Origin: Rhodococcus pyridinivorans
GTDB lineage: Bacteria > Actinomycetota > Actinomycetes > Mycobacteriales > Mycobacteriaceae
Assembly (NCBI RefSeq): GCF_900105195.1
Contig: NZ_FNRX01000002.1
Coordinates: 1,550,001 to 1,614,000, forward strand
Direction of reading: 5' to 3'
Length of the DNA stretch: 64,000 nt
The stretch's first letter is position 1. Every line of letters begins with the position of its first letter. Below, one piece after another: positions 16,775 through 25,620 of this stretch. The notes beneath the pieces were generated by a model. The model was not told where the DNA came from and ran no database searches. It saw only the letters and a program-made list of their open reading frames with translations. Position numbers and translations under genes: made by a program.

Positions 16775-19608
16775 CGGCGCTCACCCACGGTCTCGGCGTC
16801 GAGGCGAGCACCTAGGCTGCGCAGCACGTCCAGGACCAGTCCGACGACGATGAGGTACACACCGAGGTCGAAGAACAGTGCGGTCACGAGCTTGATGTCG
16901 CCGAGCAGAGGCAGCGTGAGCTCGAGGGTCGCCGACGACAGCGCCGGGGCGCCGAGAAACATCGACACCAGTGCGGTGCCCGCGGCGAAGGTGAGTCCGA
17001 TGCCGAGGATCTTGCCGGCGTCGATGGGAACCGCCTCTCCGAGCTCGTAGCGTCCGCCGGCCAGGTACCTCAACACCAGCGCGAGACCGGCGACGAGACC
17101 GCCCGCGAAACCGCCACCGGGCGCGTTGTGCCCGGAGAAGAAGAAGTACACCGACAGGATCATCATGGTGGGGAAGACCAGTCGCGTGGTGACCTCGAGG
17201 ACCAGCGATCGGTAGCGCGGATCGATGAGATCGCCGCCGAGCAGCCAGGTCGTCTCGTTGCTGGCGGAGACCGCGTCGAGCTGCGCCGCGGGTGCGTCCG
17301 CCACACGCGGGGCGGTGCCGAAGCGGCGGGTGCGGAAGACCAGGCTGGCCACGCCGGTCGCGGCGACCAGCAGCACCGAGATCTCGCCCAGCGTGTCCCA
17401 GGCGCGGATGTCGACGAGCAGGACGTTGACGATGTTCTTGCCGTCACCGCCGTAGTAGGCGGCGTCGGGCAGCAGCAGCGAGATCGGATCGGTAGTGCGT
17501 GCCGCGACGGCGTAGGCGCCGATCCCGGCGACCACCGCGCCCACGGCGATGCCGAGCATCGCGCGGGCGAACTTGCTGCCCATCACCGCGGCCGGGTCGG
17601 TCTCGGCGGGCAGCTTGCGCAGGACCAGCACGAACATCACGAGGGTGACGGTCTCGACGAGGAACTGGGTGAGCGCGAGGTCGGGAGCTCCCTGGAGGGC
17701 GAACAGCACCCCGAGCCCGTAGCCGGTCACGCCCACGACCAACACTGCGCCGAGACGGTTGCGCAGGGCCGTCGCGGTGATCGCGGCGGCCATCATGATC
17801 AACCCCACCCCGAGCTGCCAGATCGAGTCCCACGCGCGCGTCGACGGCATCGTGCTCAGCCCGAAGAAGAACATCAGCACCGTCGGGAGCGCCACCAGGG
17901 TGATGAGGATGGTCGCCTGGGTCAGGGGGAGCGAACCGCGCTGCAGGAAGGCGGTCAGGCGCAGGGACAGGGTGTCCATGCCCTGGAGGGTCGCGTCGTA
18001 CATCCGGTCGGCATTTCCGAGCGGCGGGTGCTCGAAGCGCAGACGCGCGATGGTGCGGTGCGCGAGGAACAGGACCGTGCCGCCCACGATCACCACGCCG
18101 GTCAGACCCAGCGGCAAGGAGAATCCGTGCCACAACGCCAGGTGGTAGGGCTTGTCGAGTTCGGTGGGCAGCTCGTCGGCGTAGGGGGTGATCAGATGGT
18201 CGATCCACGAGCTCGCGAAGCCCGCAGCGAGACCGGCGAACGCGAGGACGCTCGGGGCGGTGAGCAGCAGCGGGCCGGGCGCGTGCAGGTTCTGCACCGC
18301 GGGGCTCGGACGTTTGAGCTGCTTACGACCGAAGGCGCCCCAGATGAACCGGATGCTGTAGGCGAGGGTGAGGATCGAGCCCACCACGATGCCCGCAGTC
18401 ATGGCGATCCGCGCCCATTCGGGGAGCACCTCGGCCACCAGCGACGACTCGAGCGCGGCTTCCTTCGCGACGAAACCGATGAACGGCGGCAGACCGGCCA
18501 TGCTCGCCGCCGCAAGTATCGCGATCACCATCAGGTAGGGGGCGGCAGAGCCGAGATGCGCGAGTTTGCGGATGTCGCGGGTGCCGGTGGAGTGGTCGAT
18601 GATGCCGACCACCATGAACAGGCATGCCTTGAACAGGGCGTGGGCGATCACCATCGCCAGGCCCGCCAGGGCCGCTTCCCGGCTGCCCGTACCCACCAGC
18701 GCAGTGAGAAAGCCGAGCTGGCTGACGGTGCCGAAGGCCAGGATGAGCTTGAGGTCGAAGGCGCGGAACGCTCGCCAGCCGGCGAGGATCATCGACGCGA
18801 GACCGAGACCGATGACGATCGGCCGCCACGCGGCGCTGTCCGCGAAGCCGGGTGCGAGCCGGGCCACGAGGTAGATGCCGGCTTTGACCATCGCCGCGGC
18901 GTGAAGATATCCGGACACCGGGGTGGGGGCGGCCATCGCGCCGGGCAGCCAGAAGTGCAGCGGGACCACGGCGGACTTCGACAGTGCGCCGACGAGCACG
19001 AGCACCACGGCGACGCCGGCGAGCCATCCGTGAGGTGCCGCCGCGACGACGTCGGACAGGTTGTAGCTGCCGACCATCTCGCCGAGGATGATGATGCCGA
19101 CCAGCATCGCCAGACCACCGGCCGTGGTGACGAGCAGGGCCTGGGTGGCGGCACGGCGACTCGAAGCGCGTTCGGCGTAATGCCCGACGAGCAGGAACGA
19201 CAGGACGGTCGTCAGTTCCCAGAAGGTGTAGAGCAGCAACATGTTGTCGCTGACCACCAGACCGAACATGGCGCCGGCGAAGGCGACCATCTCGGCGGCG
19301 AACAAGCCCAGGCGGGGCTCGTCGTCCTCGAAATAGCGCGAGCAGTAGAGCAGGATCAACGAGCCGATGCCCAAAACGAGCACGCACATGATCGCCGCGA
19401 GCGTGTCGAAGCGCAGATCGAAATTCATCGACAGCGTCGAGGCCCACGCGATCTGCAGTTTCTGATCGGTTCCCCAGTTGGTGACGACCCAGCCGAGACT
19501 CGCGAGGGGCACCACCGCGAGCGGCAGGAATGCATTTCTCCCCATGACTCGGACCAGAAGCGGCGCCAGAAGGGCAGCGACCGCATGGGCAACGAGTATG
19601 GCGATCAA
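16771..19608 (-). CDS. mnhA: Na+/H+ antiporter subunit A fused to subunit B (MnhA-MnhB)
   Basis: 945 residues, first gene of the Mrp operon. Residues 1 to about 560 form the NuoL-like antiporter unit, with E131 in FWELTTVLSFLLVG, K211 in GALSKSAVVPLHFW, and H236 and K242 in SGYLHAAAMVKAGIYLV. A DUF4040-type region follows (GVGLIMMAAAITATALRNRLG, about 600-690). The last 170 residues are an MrpB domain (LVFPTMMILSVYFFFSGHNAPGGGF). Fusion of A and B is common in this family and explains the lack of a separate mnhB. The likely promoter region is 19609-19809. Confidence 0.95.
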   Translation of the reverse strand: MIAILVAHAVAALLAPLLVRVMGRNAFLPLAVVPLASLGWVVTNWGTDQKLQIAWASTLSMNFDLRFDTLAAIMCVLVLGIGSLILLYCSRYFEDDEPRLGLFAAEMVAFAGAMFGLVVSDNMLLLYTFWELTTVLSFLLVGHYAERASSRRAATQALLVTTAGGLAMLVGIIILGEMVGSYNLSDVVAAAPHGWLAGVAVVLVLVGALSKSAVVPLHFWLPGAMAAPTPVSGYLHAAAMVKAGIYLVARLAPGFADSAAWRPIVIGLGLASMILAGWRAFRAFDLKLILAFGTVSQLGFLTALVGTGSREAALAGLAMVIAHALFKACLFMVVGIIDHSTGTRDIRKLAHLGSAAPYLMVIAILAAASMAGLPPFIGFVAKEAALESSLVAEVLPEWARIAMTAGIVVGSILTLAYSIRFIWGAFGRKQLKRPSPAVQNLHAPGPLLLTAPSVLAFAGLAAGFASSWIDHLITPYADELPTELDKPYHLALWHGFSLPLGLTGVVIVGGTVLFLAHRTIARLRFEHPPLGNADRMYDATLQGMDTLSLRLTAFLQRGSLPLTQATILITLVALPTVLMFFFGLSTMPSTRAWDSIWQLGVGLIMMAAAITATALRNRLGAVLVVGVTGYGLGVLFALQGAPDLALTQFLVETVTLVMFVLVLRKLPAETDPAAVMGSKFARAMLGIAVGAVVAGIGAYAVAARTTDPISLLLPDAAYYGGDGKNIVNVLLVDIRAWDTLGEISVLLVAATGVASLVFRTRRFGTAPRVADAPAAQLDAVSASNETTWLLGGDLIDPRYRSLVLEVTTRLVFPTMMILSVYFFFSGHNAPGGGFAGGLVAGLALVLRYLAGGRYELGEAVPIDAGKILGIGLTFAAGTALVSMFLGAPALSSATLELTLPLLGDIKLVTALFFDLGVYLIVVGLVLDVLRSLGARLDAETVGERR

Positions 19609-19809
19609 AAGGCACTCCGTCGGGGTCGGGCCTGTCGGCGGGGTGAAACTGACTGCGGGCTGTGGGACTCGCTGTCGTCACAGCGGACGGCACACCGCCG
19701 AAACGGGGATCGCCCCGACATGCACGCCGCTCGCCGTCATCGGGCAAAACGGATTGTGCACATCCTAACGGTTGTCTTCGCACGCTTGCGAATCGGGGAG
19801 GTGAGAGCG

Positions 19810-21003
19810 CTAGCGCACCTGCCACGCACAGATCACGGCCGCGGTAAACAGTGCGAGCGCCGACCACTGCGCATCCGCCGGAAGCATCCACACCGCCCCG
19901 ACGACGGCCGTCGCCGGCACCGGCAGCGCCAGGCCGAGAGCCGCGACGGACGCCGAGCCCGGCAACGATGCCCCGAGTGCGAGACCGGTGCCCAGCGCGA
20001 CGAGCGCCACCCGCACCGCAAGAGGGATTCCCTCGCCGATCTCCGCCGGCCACCACACCGTCGCCGCCGAGATCGACGCGGCGAGAATCAGCCCGGGAAG
20101 CGCGTACGGCATGGAGGGGGAGAGCCGCACCCCGGCGACCACGGCGGCCACCGCGACGAGCAGCACCCACCACGGCACGGTCGCCGACTGCATACCCGAC
20201 CACAACTCGACGAGGACGGGGTACGCCGCGGCCACGGCCCCGGTGACCGCGAGGACGAACCGGTCGTCTCCGGGCGGGACGAGGCGCGCGACGATCTCGG
20301 CACCGACGACCGCCACCGCGAGCGCCCCACCGGCGACCAGCCACAGGAGCACACCCGTGTCGCTCGCGCGGGAACCCACGAATTCACCCAGCAGTCGGTA
20401 GCCCACCGAGAGCACCACCGCGGCGGTCACCATGATCGCGAGCAACCGCGGATCGGCCCGCTGCACGCGCATCCCGGCAGGCATCGTCAGCGCGGCGGCG
20501 ACCGTTGCCACGAGTGCGAAGGCCAGCGCCCACTGGGGAACCGTCCAGCGCATGGCCTCCACGGGGACCTCGGAACCGACGGCCGCGGCGGTGAGGAAGG
20601 CCGCCCACCCACCGGCGATCAGGGCCCACTGACCGGTCGCCGAACCCCACGAGCCCGCGGTCGCCGCCCCGAGCAGCACACCGGTGATCGCGGCGATCAC
20701 CCATCCGACGACCGTCAGGCTGTCGGCCGAGATGCCGGCGGGAACGAGATAGCGGATCGACCCGAGGACCACGATCGAGGCGGCGGCCAGCATCCAGGCG
20801 GTACGTCGGGAGCCGGTCCGCTGCAGCCCGGCCGCCGAGAGAACGGCGAGCGCGGCGGTGACCACGGGTGCCCATTCGCTGCGCGCACCCTCAGGGAGGA
20901 CCGATTCGCCCGCGGCCGGGACGAGGATCGCGACCCCGGCGGCGAGGAAGGCCGCGAGGACGGCTGCCGGTCCGGCGACGCGGACCGCGGTGGTCACGGC
21001 CAT
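19810..21003 (-). CDS. Polytopic membrane protein of unknown function
   Basis: 397 residues, almost entirely hydrophobic, with roughly 12 predicted membrane helices rich in Ala, Val, Gly and Trp. I see no transporter signature, charged active-site cluster or soluble domain. It starts one base after the stop of the AAA ATPase gene, so the two are almost certainly co-translated and may act together. It ends the psd-pssA-AAA-membrane operon. The partnership with the ATPase is an inference from spacing only. Confidence 0.75.
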   Translation of the reverse strand: MAVTTAVRVAGPAAVLAAFLAAGVAILVPAAGESVLPEGARSEWAPVVTAALAVLSAAGLQRTGSRRTAWMLAAASIVVLGSIRYLVPAGISADSLTVVGWVIAAITGVLLGAATAGSWGSATGQWALIAGGWAAFLTAAAVGSEVPVEAMRWTVPQWALAFALVATVAAALTMPAGMRVQRADPRLLAIMVTAAVVLSVGYRLLGEFVGSRASDTGVLLWLVAGGALAVAVVGAEIVARLVPPGDDRFVLAVTGAVAAAYPVLVELWSGMQSATVPWWVLLVAVAAVVAGVRLSPSMPYALPGLILAASISAATVWWPAEIGEGIPLAVRVALVALGTGLALGASLPGSASVAALGLALPVPATAVVGAVWMLPADAQWSALALFTAAVICAWQVR

Positions 21004-21004
21004 C

Positions 21005-23221
21005 TCAACGGCCCTCCGCGTAGGCCTGCAGATGAGCGACCTGCACGGGATCGAGCGAGGGGCGCACCTTCTCCCGGGCCACCGCGACGTCCTCGGCGGT
21101 GACCACGGCGGCGTCGACGTTGCGCCGCATCGCCGCGAGCGCGGCCTCGCGCAGCAGAGCCGAGCAGTCCGCGGCCGAGTAGCCGTCGAGTCCGGCGGCC
21201 AGGTCGTCGAGGTCGACGTCGTCGTCGAGCGGTACCGATCGGCCCGCGGTCTTCAGGATCGCGGCCCGGGCCTCGGCGTCCGGCGGCGGCACGAACACGA
21301 GACGTTCGAGCCGGCCGGGACGCAGCAGAGCCGGGTCGATGAGGTCGGGCCGGTTGGTCGCTCCCACCACCACGACGTCGCGCAGCGGCTCGACACCGTC
21401 GAGTTCGGTGAGCAGCGACGCGACGACCCGGTCGGACACCCCGGAATCGGAGCTCTGCCCGCGGCGCGGTGCGAGAGCATCGATCTCGTCGAGGAACACC
21501 AACGCCGGTGCCGAGTTGCGGGCACGCTCGAACAACTCGCGCACCGCCTTCTCCGACGCACCGACCCACTTGTCCATCAGTTCGGCGCCCTTGACGGCGT
21601 GGACGCTCAGACGTCCCGTGCCGGCGAGAGCGCGGACGAGATAGGTCTTGCCGCAACCGGGCGGGCCGTACAGCAGCACACCGCGCGGCGGATCGACACC
21701 GAGACGCTCGAACGAATCGGGATGCTGCAGCGGCCACAGGACGGCTTCGGTCAGGGCCTGCTTCGTCTCGACCATGTCGCCGACGTCGTCGAGGCTCACG
21801 CTGCCGATCGCCAGCTCCTCGGAACCCGATCGCGACAGCGGACGGATCACCTCGAGCGCGCCGAGCAGGTCGTCCTGGACGAGCGAGGGTTCGTCGTCGT
21901 CGCGGTTCGCCCGCGACGCCGCGCGCAGTGCCGCCTCGCGACACAGCGCCGCGAGGTCGGCGACGACGAAACCGGGGGTGCGACCCGCGACGGCGGCGAG
22001 GTCGAGACCGGTGGACGGCACCGAGCGCAGCAGCACGTCGAGCAGGGCGCGGCGGGTCGCGCCGTCGGGCAGCGGCAGGGACAGTTCGCGGTCGCAGATC
22101 TCCGGGGCACGCAGCCGGGAGTCGACGTCGTCGGGATGCGCGGTGGTCGCGATCAGCACCGCGCCCTCGGTGTCGACCACCCGCCGCAGCTCGTCGAGGA
22201 TCAACGTCGCGACGGGTTCGGTGTCGGCGGGGAGCACGGCATCGACGTCGGTGAGCAGCAGGACGCCCCCACCGCGCACCGCTTCGGCCGCCGCGGAGAT
22301 CCGGCGCAGCCGCTCGTCGGCGGCGAGTGCACCCACACCCGGCCCGTCGACCTCGACCAGACGCCGGTCGGCGACCACCGAGCGCACGAAGGTCGCCTTA
22401 CCGACCCCGGCGGGACCGGTGACGAGCACCCCGAGATGCGGCGACGCGCCGAGGGTGCGCAGCAGTTCGGGTTCGTCGAGCGAGAGGGTGAGCCACTCGG
22501 AGAGCTTCGCGACCTGGGCCTGCACACCCACGAGATCCTCGACCGGCGGTGGCGGAGGCGTGGCGGGGGCCGATTCGGGACGGTCGGTCGCGGGGGAGGA
22601 GGCGACGAACCCCGACGAGACGAATCCGGAAGCGGACGGCACGGAGGACGGCAGGGCACCCGGGCCACCGCCCCACACGACGGCGGTGTTCGGCTGCACG
22701 CTCACCGGTCCGGCCGGATCGACCGAGGAGACGGTGAGCAGTTCGGTGGTCCACGCGATCGCGAACGTCCGCGACAGTGCCCGCGTCGTCTCGGCGTTGC
22801 TCGTGCCCGGTCCGAGATCGCGGGGGAGCAGCGACACCGCGTCGCCGACGGTGAGGACCTTCCCGAGCAGCGCCTGACGCAGGGTGGTCTCCGGGATCGA
22901 CTGCCGCGCGAGGGTGGACCCGGTGACCGTCACCGTGCGCGCGCCGTAGACCGTCACGGGCGCGACGACGACCGTCGCGTCCTCCTTCAGGCCTGTGTTC
23001 GACAGCACCACGTCATCGAGCAAGATCGTGCCGGTCGGGGTGCCGGCCGGGGCGAGACCCGCCACGACCGCCGTGCGACGCGCTCCCACCAGCGCGATCG
23101 CGTCCCATTCCCGCAGGCCCAGCGCGGCCAGCGCCTCGGGGTGCAGACGCACGACACCGCGCCGCGAGTCGGCGGCGGAGGTGTTGAGCCGGACGGTGAG
23201 TGAGAGTTGTGGGGTCGTCAC
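21005..23221 (-). CDS. CDC48/p97-like tandem AAA ATPase (Rv0435c-like)
   Basis: 738 residues. An N-terminal double-psi-barrel-like domain (1-90, VVRLHPEALAALGLREWD) leads to a Pro/Ser linker (about 190-228) and two AAA domains. D2 is canonical: GPPGCGKTY (519-527), VFLDEID (575-581) and LLRPGRLERLVFVPPP. D1 is degenerate: GPAGVGKAT (269-277) has Ala where Thr or Ser coordinates magnesium, and Walker B reads LLLTDVD (322-328 region), without the catalytic Glu. D2 should therefore do the hydrolysis. The gene lies downstream of pssA and directly upstream of a membrane protein, so a membrane-linked remodelling role is plausible. Confidence 0.9.
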   Translation of the reverse strand: MTTPQLSLTVRLNTSAADSRRGVVRLHPEALAALGLREWDAIALVGARRTAVVAGLAPAGTPTGTILLDDVVLSNTGLKEDATVVVAPVTVYGARTVTVTGSTLARQSIPETTLRQALLGKVLTVGDAVSLLPRDLGPGTSNAETTRALSRTFAIAWTTELLTVSSVDPAGPVSVQPNTAVVWGGGPGALPSSVPSASGFVSSGFVASSPATDRPESAPATPPPPPVEDLVGVQAQVAKLSEWLTLSLDEPELLRTLGASPHLGVLVTGPAGVGKATFVRSVVADRRLVEVDGPGVGALAADERLRRISAAAEAVRGGGVLLLTDVDAVLPADTEPVATLILDELRRVVDTEGAVLIATTAHPDDVDSRLRAPEICDRELSLPLPDGATRRALLDVLLRSVPSTGLDLAAVAGRTPGFVVADLAALCREAALRAASRANRDDDEPSLVQDDLLGALEVIRPLSRSGSEELAIGSVSLDDVGDMVETKQALTEAVLWPLQHPDSFERLGVDPPRGVLLYGPPGCGKTYLVRALAGTGRLSVHAVKGAELMDKWVGASEKAVRELFERARNSAPALVFLDEIDALAPRRGQSSDSGVSDRVVASLLTELDGVEPLRDVVVVGATNRPDLIDPALLRPGRLERLVFVPPPDAEARAAILKTAGRSVPLDDDVDLDDLAAGLDGYSAADCSALLREAALAAMRRNVDAAVVTAEDVAVAREKVRPSLDPVQVAHLQAYAEGR

Positions 23222-23247
23222 CCCGCCGAGCCTAGAACGTGACTAGC

Positions 23248-23307
23248 GTCCTCGCGGGTCGTGCATGTCATCGTCCTCGCGGGTCGTGCATGTCATCGTC
23301 CTCGCGG
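23248..23307. repeat. 25-base tandem duplication across the pssA stop codon
   Basis: The unit GTCCTCGCGGGTCGTGCATG plus TCATC occurs at 23248-23272 and 23273-23297, and its first ten bases again at 23298-23307. On the coding (minus) strand each unit carries the last codons of pssA (CGA GGA CGA) and its TGA. Only the first TGA, at 23293-23295, is used. The two full copies are identical. The period is not a multiple of three. Confidence 0.95.
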
Positions 23308-24210
23308 ACGGCGCAGCCCGAGTCGCGCCTGAGATCTCGCCGACGTGGCGACACGCCGGGCGGCGACACGACGCGGACGCTGCGCGCGGTTGCGGGCACG
23401 CAGTGCGCGTCGCTCCGAGGGCTTGATGTCCCAGGTCTCGGGCCGGGCCGCGACCCAGCGCCGCGATCGCACCGCGAAGGGGATGTGCGCGAGGTAGACC
23501 GCGACCAGCACGAGCATGAGGATGAACGGATAGGTGACCAGCGCGGCCGCCGCCATCGCGACCAGCACGAGCAGCACCACGGCGAGTCGCGCGGGCACGG
23601 ACGCCGACTTCATCGCGAAGGTCGGGATGCGGCTGATCGCGAGCCCGGCCGTCCCGAGGATCCACACCGCGACCAGCCCGTAGGCGGTCCACCAGCCGTC
23701 GCCCCACTGGATGTGGGCGGCGACGGGTGCGAGCGCGATGAGGGCGGCCGCCGGTGCGGGCACGCCGACGAAGTACTCGCGTGCGTAGGCGGGGACGCTG
23801 TCGTCCTCGAGCAGGGTGTTGAAGCGCGCGAGTCGCAGCACGAGGCTCACTGCGTAGAGCAGGGCGACGATCCAGCCGAAGGGGCTGCCGTCGAGCAACG
23901 TCACGTAGAGCACGAGCGCCGGGGCGACACCGAACGCGACGGCGTCCGACAGCGAGTCGAGTTCGGCGCCGATCTTGCTGGTCGCGTCGAGCATGCGGGC
24001 GATGCGACCGTCGAGCGAGTCGAGGACGGCCGCGGCGCCGATCATGCCGAGCGCGGTGCCGAGTTGTCCGTCGAGCGCGAACTTCACCGCCGACAGTCCG
24101 GCGGAGAACGCCAGGACCGTGATGACGCTCGGCAGCAGGCGGACGACGTTGGGCCGATTGCGGGACCGCCCGGTCGCGACCGCACGCGAACCCTGCGTGT
24201 GCGGACTCAC
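23293..24210 (-). CDS. pssA: CDP-diacylglycerol-serine O-phosphatidyltransferase
   Basis: 305 residues. It makes phosphatidylserine from CDP-diacylglycerol and serine in the membrane. The CDP-alcohol phosphotransferase motif is complete: D64, D67, G68, A71, R72, G81, D85 and D89 in [19 protein letters not shown] and the following AELDSLSD. About six to eight helices follow, then a long basic tail of some 50 residues ([20 protein letters not shown]). Its ATG overlaps the psd stop by four bases, so synthesis and decarboxylation are coupled. The 3' end is embedded in a tandem repeat. Confidence 0.95.
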   Translation of the reverse strand: MSPHTQGSRAVATGRSRNRPNVVRLLPSVITVLAFSAGLSAVKFALDGQLGTALGMIGAAAVLDSLDGRIARMLDATSKIGAELDSLSDAVAFGVAPALVLYVTLLDGSPFGWIVALLYAVSLVLRLARFNTLLEDDSVPAYAREYFVGVPAPAAALIALAPVAAHIQWGDGWWTAYGLVAVWILGTAGLAISRIPTFAMKSASVPARLAVVLLVLVAMAAAALVTYPFILMLVLVAVYLAHIPFAVRSRRWVAARPETWDIKPSERRALRARNRAQRPRRVAARRVATSARSQARLGLRRPRGR

Positions 24211-24929
24211 GACACCGTGGGCAGCTGAGCGAGGACGGTCTCGGCACCGATGGTGCGCTGACCGCGTTCGACCAGCAGGGTGCTCCCGACCGGCAGGTAG
24301 GTGTCGACCCGGGATCCGAAGCGGATCAGGCCGTAGGTGTCGCCGATCGGCAGGGTGTCGCCGATCTGCGCGTCGTTGACGATGCGCCGTGCCAGCAGCC
24401 CGGCGATCTGGACGACGGCGACCTCGGCGCCGTCGCGCGTCTCGATCAGCATGCTGGTGCGCTCGTTGACCTCGCTCGCGTCGGCGAGATCGGCGGAGAG
24501 GAACTTGCCCGGGGTGTGGACCACCGAGCGGACGGTGCCGCCGACGGGGCTGCGTTGCACGTGCACGTCGAGGACGGACAGGAAGATGCTGACCCGGGGG
24601 CGCTCCTCGCTGCCGAGCCCGAGTTCGGCGGGCGGCACGGCATGGTCGACGAGAGCGATCTCACCGTCGGCGGGAGCGACGACCACTCCGGCGCGGTTCG
24701 GCGGCACGCGGTGCGGGTGCCGGAAGAAGGTGGCGCACGCCAGTGCCGATGCGAGACCGGCGCGGCGCAGCCAGGGCTTGCGGCGGCCGAGGATCGCCAC
24801 GGCCAGCGGAGCTGCGACGAAGGGGATACCGCCCGGATGCATGGGCGGTACGACATGCCTGACCAGGTCGACCATGTGGGCTACCCCGCTGGTGGGGGGT
24901 GTTCCGGCGGGCGTCGGCTTACGTGCCAC
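24207..24929 (-). CDS. psd: Phosphatidylserine decarboxylase
   Basis: 240 residues, the short (archaeal/actinobacterial) Psd type. The self-cleavage site is RFGSRVD, with cleavage between G205 and S206 to give the pyruvoyl group. D88 (APADGE) and H123 ([10 protein letters not shown]) are the expected autoprocessing residues. The product is phosphatidylethanolamine. A hydrophobic segment near 36-70 probably anchors it. First gene of the psd-pssA-AAA-membrane protein operon. Confidence 0.95.
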   Translation of the reverse strand: MARKPTPAGTPPTSGVAHMVDLVRHVVPPMHPGGIPFVAAPLAVAILGRRKPWLRRAGLASALACATFFRHPHRVPPNRAGVVVAPADGEIALVDHAVPPAELGLGSEERPRVSIFLSVLDVHVQRSPVGGTVRSVVHTPGKFLSADLADASEVNERTSMLIETRDGAEVAVVQIAGLLARRIVNDAQIGDTLPIGDTYGLIRFGSRVDTYLPVGSTLLVERGQRTIGAETVLAQLPTVS

Positions 24930-25045
24930 GGGCTCCTCTTATCGCTGGCGATCGGTGGTCCGGGACCGCAGGGGACCCGCCCGTCTCGCGGGCGGGTCCT
25001 GTCGGTCCACAGGCACTCCAGCGTACGTGAGCCGAGGAGGGAAGG

Positions 25046-25510
25046 TCAGACCCGCGCGGCCGCCTCGATCTCGTTCTTGAGACGGGCGAGAGTCGCGTTC
25101 ATCCCCACCGTCAGTTCGTCGTCGAACGCCTCGGTGCCGCCGAGAACATACTTGACCAGGGTCTGCGAGACCTTGCTGGTCCCGGTGGGCGCCTCGCGCC
25201 GCTGGGTGACCCGCGTGCCGGTGGCGGTGGGTTCGAGGGTGAACGACCAGATGGAGCGGTTCTCGTTGATCCGGAAGCTCAGGCGACGGCCGGGTTCGAA
25301 GTCGATCACCTTCGACGTCGTGGGCCACACCAGCAGCCCCTTCTTGTTGATGTTGATCGTGGTGGTGCCGGCCGACACCGGCCCACCGCGCACGATCATC
25401 CGACGGCACTGCGGGCTCCACTCGCCCATCCGCTTCAGATCGGACACCACGCGCCACACCTGCTCGGGGGAGGCGGTGATCTCGATCGTGGCCTCGAGGG
25501 TCTTCGACAC
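25046..25510 (-). CDS. SRPBCC-family protein (polyketide cyclase/START-like)
   Basis: 154 residues spanning a complete SRPBCC fold: TLEATIEITASPEQVWRVVSD at the N-terminus, a central WPTTSKVIDFEPGRRLSFRI strand pair and a long C-terminal helix (FDDELTVGMNATLARLKNEIE). Members bind lipids, hydrophobic metabolites or serve as dehydratase-like cyclases; the ligand is unknown. GTG at 25510 is chosen because AGGAG lies five bases upstream. An 11-base-pair hairpin at 24973-24999 follows the gene and may end transcription. Confidence 0.85.
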   Translation of the reverse strand: MSKTLEATIEITASPEQVWRVVSDLKRMGEWSPQCRRMIVRGGPVSAGTTTININKKGLLVWPTTSKVIDFEPGRRLSFRINENRSIWSFTLEPTATGTRVTQRREAPTGTSKVSQTLVKYVLGGTEAFDDELTVGMNATLARLKNEIEAAARV

Positions 25511-25620
25511 GTGTACTCCTGTGCTCGGGGGACCGGGTCTTCTCGGGGAGCCGGGTCCCGTGTATCTGCTACCGGAGGTAACAGGATCGTCGTCGATCCT
25601 AACGGACGATGTGAGTGCGG

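Noticed and set aside
17128..21102. A 1324-codon open frame on the plus strand opposite mnhA and the membrane protein gene
   Set aside because: It is rich in Arg, Asp and Gly without domains, and the minus strand codes recognisable antiporter subunits. High-GC third positions keep such antisense frames open.
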